From Hypholoma sublateritium FD-334 SS-4 (lineage: Eukaryota > Basidiomycota > Agaricomycetes > Agaricales > Strophariaceae): DNA of 64,000 bases. Position numbers and translations under genes: made by a program. This document shows, piece after piece, positions 58,088 to 64,000 of the stretch (position 1 is the first letter of the stretch; every line of letters begins with the position of its first letter). The notes below the pieces were generated by a model that was given only the letters and a program-made list of their open reading frames with translations, was not told the DNA's origin and did not search any database. The stretch lies in NCBI GenBank assembly GCA_000827495.1, contig KN817550.1, positions 124,001 through 188,000 on the forward strand, read 5' to 3'.

Positions 58088-59512
58088 CTACACCCCATAC
58101 ACCTTTCTCGCGTTCTCTCGCGCGACACGCATCACCTCGTCCGCCGTCCACGCGCCCTCCGTTGCCACCGCCCCTGCACCGCCGTTCGCCATATTCGCCA
58201 CGAACTTCGCCGTCCACGGCACCATTGCCGTATGGCAGATCGGCAGCTTTTTGCCCCGGATCGCCGGCAGGTCGTCGTACAGGTTCGCGGGCACCATGTA
58301 CGGCGCGTCCGTCTCGAGCAGGATTCGCAGCGCGCTGGCGTCTGCGACGGGAACTCCCTCGCTTTCGGTGGCCGACAGCATATTACGCACGACGGTGGAC
58401 GTGTCCGCGTTCGTGGCATATGTTATCACACCTGTCGCACGCAGTCAGCATGCACCATCGAAAAAATAGAAGGCAGGACACACCTGTGATTCCGATATAG
58501 AGGTTGGGAAAGTGCGCAAGCAGTCGTCCGCCGAACGCGGGGGAGTCGGTGAAGCAGTGGATGTGGATCTGCTGGACATCAGGAGAAAGAACTAGCGGTC
58601 ATCAGCGCACGTACGGGGTGGTCTTTCGGCACCTCCGCCTTCAATATGCGTTCGGTGTCGTCGTCCGCTTCGCGCGTGTGGATCGTGAGCGGTTTCTTTA
58701 GCCGTACCGCCTGCCGCAGCTGGCGCGCGAAGACGTCCTGCTGGATCTCGCGCGGCGAATTGTCATAGTGGTAGTCCAGCCCCATCTCGCCCCACCCGAC
58801 GCAGCGCGGGTGCGCCATTGCCTCGATGCTATGCTCGTTCAGCACTAGCAGTGAACGGAATAAGATAAACACACACATATCCTTCTCCACGTCATCAGTG
58901 TATGCTTTCGCGTCGTGCCTGGCCCAGCGTCAGAGCCGCACGGCCGCGAATCAGATCCAGATCGGACTCACGGATGCACACCTGCGATGTCCACATTAGC
59001 GCCCATAAACAATTCGCAAACGGCGGGACGTGCGTACCCATGACGAACCAGTACTCCATCGCGCCCCAGCGGCCCTCCGCCGCGGCGTCTGCGAACTCGC
59101 GCCACGTTTTCCGCACAGGCGCCTCGCACCACACGTCCACGACCGCCGCGACGCTACGCCCCGCGTACATCGCCTGCACAAACCCGAAGACGTCGGTGTG
59201 CGCGCCCTCCTTGTAGCGCCCGCGGTAGTAATCGAACGTGGACGCGATGTGCGTGTGCGTATCGACGATCGGCAGCGTTGATGGAGGTTTTGGTAGAAGT
59301 AGATGTTCCTCTGCGGGCGTGGATGATTTCTTCTTTGCCATTTTACGCTTGGTGGTGCTCTTGAGGTTGGGTGGGTGGGCGCTGGATTTGATGTCGTGCG
59401 CCTGACAGTATTTCTGGGCGCGGAAGTGTGCTGATAGTAGAAGATGAGGTGTACGGAGTACGAGATTTGATGATGAACAGAGCGTCCTTTTAGCAAGGAG
59501 GCTCAATATCAT
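58088..59512 (-). CDS. TatD-family metal-dependent hydrolase (DNase)
   Basis: Six exons: 59512-59038, 58981-58972, 58918-58877, 58828-58615, 58571-58484 and 58431-58088. Starting at 59512 gives 390 residues; the internal ATG at 59341 gives 333 and starts just before the domain. Metal ligands of the amidohydrolase fold are all present: IVDTHTHI, GVHPHDA, GWGEMGLDYHYD, KPLTIHTREADDD, QIHIHCFTD and LLETDAPYMVP. TatD proteins are 3'-5' exonucleases or DNases active in DNA repair and apoptosis-like decay. Exon 2 is only 10 bases and encodes most of GVHP. The N-terminal extension is rich in Arg, Leu and Ser without acids, so it may be a mitochondrial presequence. Confidence 0.9.
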
Positions 59513-59948
59513 CCAAGACGGTAGAGACTCAGATAGAACGAGTCAGACGCGTGGTGATGACGAGGAGACTCTTGACTCGGTCCGGGTCCGTACACAGCCT
59601 GTGCTGTGACCGTGGCAAATTTCTTTCGGCTTGCAATCCTCCGCCACAAAATGACGCTTTGGGCCTTTGACAACGACGATCGTTGCTAACTCTCAGAATC
59701 TCTCTGAACTCGGAGCCATGCCTCGAGCTATCTGCCGCCGATACCCCATGATTCGACCCATCACAACACTGCTTCAATGCCTCGAGTGGACTATGACGCG
59801 GAATATGCGAAGAGCAAACTTCTTTGCGTACTGATGACTCTAACTTCCTCATAAAATTCAGCAATAATCTACGCTCTACATCAGATAATACGTGATATGA
59901 GCAGCACCCAGGGTAAAAAAAAGTCCACTTCGGTATACGTTGATCATC
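59513..59948. other. Intergenic, no gene seen
   Basis: Between the TatD start and the lipase stop on the same strand. Confidence 0.6.
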
Positions 59949-61339
59949 TCAAGAACATTGCGAAGACCCCATCTCCACGACATCGTACGGGCCTGACCAA
60001 CAATCAGTACCAAGATTTCCGCGGCGCGATGGCTACATACCGTCGTGGTTATTAAGATCACCCTCGAAAATATTCGAGACGTCACCTGTCGTGCATCTCT
60101 TGTCTGTGTTGTCGTCCCCAGGACACGTTATCCAAGTGTTGTCGTCTTGGATGTGGATCTCTCCCTGTGGATGTTGGAACCCGAGGAAGCGCCCGGGGAG
60201 AGTCGGCACGAAATCCTCTCTGCCTCGCGGTCAGACAAAGGGCGTCGGCGGCGTACATGAGACAAGTACGTACTTGTTATTGACATGGGTCACATTGACG
60301 TTGCTGTTAACGAACGCCGCGAACGCTGGGTTTCCCACCTGGGTGGAGAGAATAGATGGCTTGGCTCAGTACATTGCGAGCTGCTTGATCTCGCGTCCTT
60401 GACTCACCCTAGGCAACCCATAGCCGATTATACTGAACGTGGTATTCGGGACAAACAGGGGGAGGTATACGCTGTCGAGCAGGGCTAGTGCCGCACCTGC
60501 AGTTGCATTTGTCAGTCAGCCGCCGACACTGGGATTAATGAAAGAATTTCACCTAGCGAGTGCCCGACGATGGTTACCTTGCTCAGGCCACTCTTATGTA
60601 GTGCATCCTGGACGGCCGAGAGGACGGAGGTGGCGGTTCTCGAGAGTAGGGAACTTCAGATCGGGCTAGGCTGATACGACATAGGAGACTCACTTTGCAT
60701 GTTCGTCCGCAAACCCGCTGTGGACCTGGACGGACGAGTCGATGCCAGGGAATAATGTGGAATTTAGATGTTGGAGGTCAAAATCGGCATCGGTCACCAG
60801 TGGAACGCTGTGCGCCGGAAGGATATATTTAGGGGCACAATCATCACACGCGAGCTACGTGCACTTACATCGTCGACGGGTCCGTTCCTTGGTGTCCCAC
60901 AATGACAGTCTGAAAGACATGCATCGTCCGTGTCAAATGATATGGTGCCTCACGCGAGTGGAACGTACCTCGAGGGTGGGATCAATCCCAACATACCAGA
61001 ACTGCACACCAGCTCCGTCTCCTCCTGCTGCCAACGGCTGGAACGTCGGGTTCGCAGAGCAACTCACTGAGCATTCCTTCAGCATCTTTGATGTCACGTA
61101 TCAAAGCCAGACGCACCTCCACAGCTAGATGCAAGAACCGTCGAGGGACTGCAGTATGCTGCGGCTGCGTAAAAACTGAAGGGCTTGAACGCGGCGATCT
61201 GGTCGGCAGAGAGCGTGGTGAAATTCGAGGATGCTTGTCTTCTGAGGGGGAGAGCGCCGACGCCTCCTATCGTCTGAAGTACGGATCCCAGAGCAGCCAA
61301 TGCGACAACGCCCCGGGAACAAAAGAGAGAATAGACCAT
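59949..61339 (-). CDS. Secreted class 3 lipase
   Basis: Multi-exon gene from ATG 61339 to TGA 59949, about 300 residues. Signal peptide MVYSLFCSRGVVALAALGSV, then a dibasic LPLRRQ processing site. Domain landmarks in order: AAFKPFSFYAAAAYCSP, GVQFWYVGIDPTLETVIVGH, QGTDPST, DADFDLQHL, VQVHSGFADEHAK, KVTIVGHSLGAALALLDSVY (nucleophile Ser in GHSLG), IIGYGLPRVGN, EDFVPTLPGRF (Asp) and NNHDGPYD (His). The enzyme hydrolyses acylglycerols or esters outside the cell. Splice sites carry normal GT-AG ends, for example after PTLE and after GHSLG. No disruption seen. Confidence 0.9.
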
Positions 61340-63176
61340 TACAAAAAGAAAGTGAAGGACGATGAAAGATTGAACAAATAAAATTGACTGTCTCCTATGT
61401 TACCACTGGTAAACGGGATAGGCCAGCCCACGAAAGAATGAAAAGAAGAAAACAGGAAGAAGGACGAAATAAACAAAAGTAAAGGAGAGAATCATCGCCT
61501 GATACGACTGCTTTTAAGGGTTTCGTAGATCTGGACGGATGGTTACTTGAAGTCTTGAACATTGCACTGTGAACAAAACGGAATGATGTCGGAAGGTTTC
61601 CGTGATGGAATCATAAATCTATCTTTAGACACTCCTGAGCTGGCTGGAGATCACCGACCTATCACACAACGCCGATTTCGGACCAACTGAAGACATTTAG
61701 GGTCGCCAGGGTAGCCGCGCTGTATGATCTTATACTCCCTTTACTATAAGTACTCACTCTATGGCTGGGTTTTCCCTGTGTTTTCTGGATGTGGTGTTGT
61801 TGAGCACTAAGTATGTGCAACTACTTACACTGAAGGGCCGCTACGCAACTGACACTACATTTGCGCTACACGCTGAGTTTCGGTTTAGTGATGGCTCTGC
61901 GCCGCGCCGCAGATTCGATGATGTCTGGTAACTGGTTGAATCAGGTTGATCGCAAGTTGATCGTCTGAGCTCATCAAGAAAAACACCCGTAGCAAAGCCA
62001 GGGATCTTCTATTTCATTGGGTATTCTGCTCTGTACAGACTGCGTCAGCTGTGATCTCATGGCTCTCTAGCGATCACGTCGAAAACACAACTACATAATT
62101 ATAGTGGAAACACTCTATGGCAGGTTCCCGTACGGCCGCACACGCTGGCCAAGCCCAAAATTTGCGAACTTTTGTATCATGGGAAATGACACAGAATTCC
62201 GTAGCGACCGCTATGTCAACTTCAATAAGTTTCACGAGGGACAGATAGCTTTGGTAGGTAATTGAAATATGGATAGGCAGGCATGATATGGAACCTGGTA
62301 AATGCATATATTAAGGCGGGGTCAGACAGAATTTCATGTCGATAAAATCGTCTGTCCGTACCCACCTGTCCTGACAAGCATGAGCATGGCTGTTGGGTCA
62401 TCAACATAACTATCCACATCATTCTACATCTGACATGCACATGCCCTTCGTGGTCGCTGGTAGCATCCTAAAAGTAGCAAATATCTCACAGTGAGCGAGA
62501 GTGAGCGTCGATGAACACGCGGATCCGGCGTGAAACTGCAATGCATAGGAAATGATATCTTTGGAAATGACTATTTATAACACCACCCTAGGACATACTT
62601 AAAATCTGTGGAGATTGATGTTCGAAGAAAAAGTACATTCCAGGTCTATTTCGTCCAGCAAGAGGCGTATCTTCCAAGGTTCGAGAGTAAAATAATGATA
62701 GAACGGGAAGCTGTTAGCTATTAGCTTTTTTTAAGCGTGATAAGCGCCAAATGTACTTTTTGTGCCGTCATCTCTGTCCCTGTTGGGCTCATATCTGAAA
62801 TAACAACGTAGCATCCCGAGAACGAATTGACCACTACATATATTGGAGTAATGCTGTGTTTATTTACATATGCAGAAGGGTCTGCGTTGTAATCACAAAG
62901 ATCATTGGCTCTGTTCATATCAAGATCGGCTACGGATTTCATGATGAGCTATTAAATCTTGTTCTCGTATTACTACGGATTAATTATTGGAAACACCGCG
63001 CTCATATTCTTTTTTTCTGTAGAAGTTCATATCGTAAGCTGAGAGCAACATGATATCATTTCGTCCCTGCTCATCACATGATTAATTCATCGCTTTTACT
63101 TAAAACGTTGAGGATGCGACGTTTCTGCCAGCACTTATATTATTAAGGTCATCGAGACCGATTGTTACTCCCTTTC
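61340..63176. other. Gene-poor stretch
   Basis: No supported gene in 1.8 kb; the first 200 bases are purine-rich and form the lipase promoter. Confidence 0.5.
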
Positions 63177-64000
63177 ATGATGGTCCTTCCGAGCACTCCT
63201 TTTCCATGCTACATTTTTGCCCATCTCCAACAACGCCTCAATGATGCCCCCGCGGAATCCTCTCAAGCGCTCAACCATTCTCGTCTCGAATTTCTTGAAA
63301 AAGAGCTCGCGGTGCACAGACAACTGCACAGCACATACCTCAGCGTGATACAAGAAAATGTAGAGTTGCATCGAGAGATACGGGAGGCCAGTGCGCGGAG
63401 CAGATGCAGGCCTGCATGGCCAACGGATAGGTGCGGTTCATACTTTTCAACCTGTTGCAGTTGCGCTTCATGCTCTCTATACTCAGGCCCCCATTCTCTG
63501 GTGACCCTTTACCCATGAAAATAAGCCGCGCGCCTTCATTATCTCCAAGCGACTCCATATCCCAAACTGGCGATAATTCCTCATCTCCCAGCTGCAGCAC
63601 GCAGTCCTCGCCGCTGACGAGCCTCGTCGAGCAGCCCTACCTCCGCCCAGAGCAATATCCACCCACCGTTCTGTGGAACTCCAAAGATTGCCTGAGCGAA
63701 CCCAGCCTTTCACATGGTAGCATGGAAAAATGCATTCGAAATGCGGACGGCACGCGCATCCACAAGCGCGAGTGGCGCGCGATCATGGCTACGGCCGGAG
63801 CGATCATTGACAAGCAACTCCGGCCACTCACCGCGCCGAAGGCGGGGCTCGCCCCACGCACTTTCTACCGCAAGCACTTCGCGCGCGTGTGGTTGTCGGC
63901 GATTGCAACGCTAGAAGTGGAACAGCCAATTCTGACGCTGTGTGCCGGACATTGGAAGGCAGAGCATGCCCTCGGCCAAATACTCGATAACAAGCGCTCT
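63177..64000 (+). CDS. Conserved Agaricomycete protein of unknown function, 3' end outside window
   Basis: Exons 63177-63390, 63431-63500 and 63550 to the window edge join in phase; the first intron would be only 40 bases, so the 5' structure is tentative. The N-terminus is a probable coiled coil (LEFLEKELAVHRQLHSTY, IQENVELHREIREA). A Ser/Pro-rich linker leads to PTVLWNSKDCLSEPSLSHG, MEKCIRNADGTRIHKREW and LTLCAGHWKAEHALGQIL. I remember this block as recurring in mushroom hypothetical proteins but know no function for it. Codon use in the last exon is GC-rich and clearly coding. Confidence 0.65.

Noticed and set aside
561..62581. General enrichment of the degenerate MADS site YTAWWWWTAR over the window
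   Set aside because: A handful of matches in 64 kb is about what chance predicts. Only the exact CTAAAAATAG cluster at 30-38 kb seemed notable.

Overview
The window looks like a piece of an Agaricomycete (mushroom or polypore) chromosome. Genes carry several short introns of about 45-95 bases. The families are typical of that group: macrofage-activating-glycoprotein-like GPI proteins, a DUF7137 protein, a DUF6699 protein, a DUF6533-like membrane protein, F-box proteins, a CxC5/CxC6 protein of the KDZ transposon world, an AzgA purine permease, an otubain and a class 3 lipase. No prokaryotic, CRISPR, tRNA or rRNA feature was found. All exon joins were worked out by eye from GT/GC-AG sites and reading phase.

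Layout. 1-393 (-) is the 5' part of a GH16 glucanase. 1510-2451 (+) is a stand-alone RNase H protein. 2877-6953 is a complete hAT transposon with TIRs and an 8-bp target duplication. 7972-12219 holds two convergent F-box-type genes. 13721-17165 (-) holds two more RNase H genes, both apparently frameshifted. 17237-22267 is a second DNA transposon with about 53-bp TIRs and an 8-bp target duplication. It carries a CxC5/CxC6 (KDZ-associated) gene with one in-frame stop and a convergent partner gene with zinc clusters, and it has been hit by a 161-bp MITE. 24673-25979 is a multi-pass membrane protein and 26556-27517 a complete ice-binding protein (DUF3494) gene.

29128-37200 contains two paralogous secreted GPI-anchored glycoprotein genes (-). 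Between them sits a second hAT copy (31036-35016) with its own target duplication. 39161-41950 (-) is the purine permease. 43804-44745 is a DUF6699 protein. 45341-47237 is an otubain with two GC-AG introns. 48193-51021 is a caspase-fold protein whose two catalytic residues are both replaced. 52052-53333 is an F-box-like gene and 54265-54942 a DUF7137 protein. 58088-59512 (-) is a TatD-type hydrolase with a 10-base exon, and 59949-61339 (-) a secreted lipase. A conserved fungal gene of unknown function starts near 63177 and leaves the window.

No single pathway links the host genes. Cell-wall and secreted functions (GH16, GPI glycoproteins, ice-binding protein, lipase, DUF7137) are well represented. 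The most unusual content is the mobile DNA: two hAT copies identical wherever compared, a two-gene KDZ-related element with clear ends, a nested MITE, and three RNase H genes that keep all four catalytic acids but lack a reverse transcriptase.
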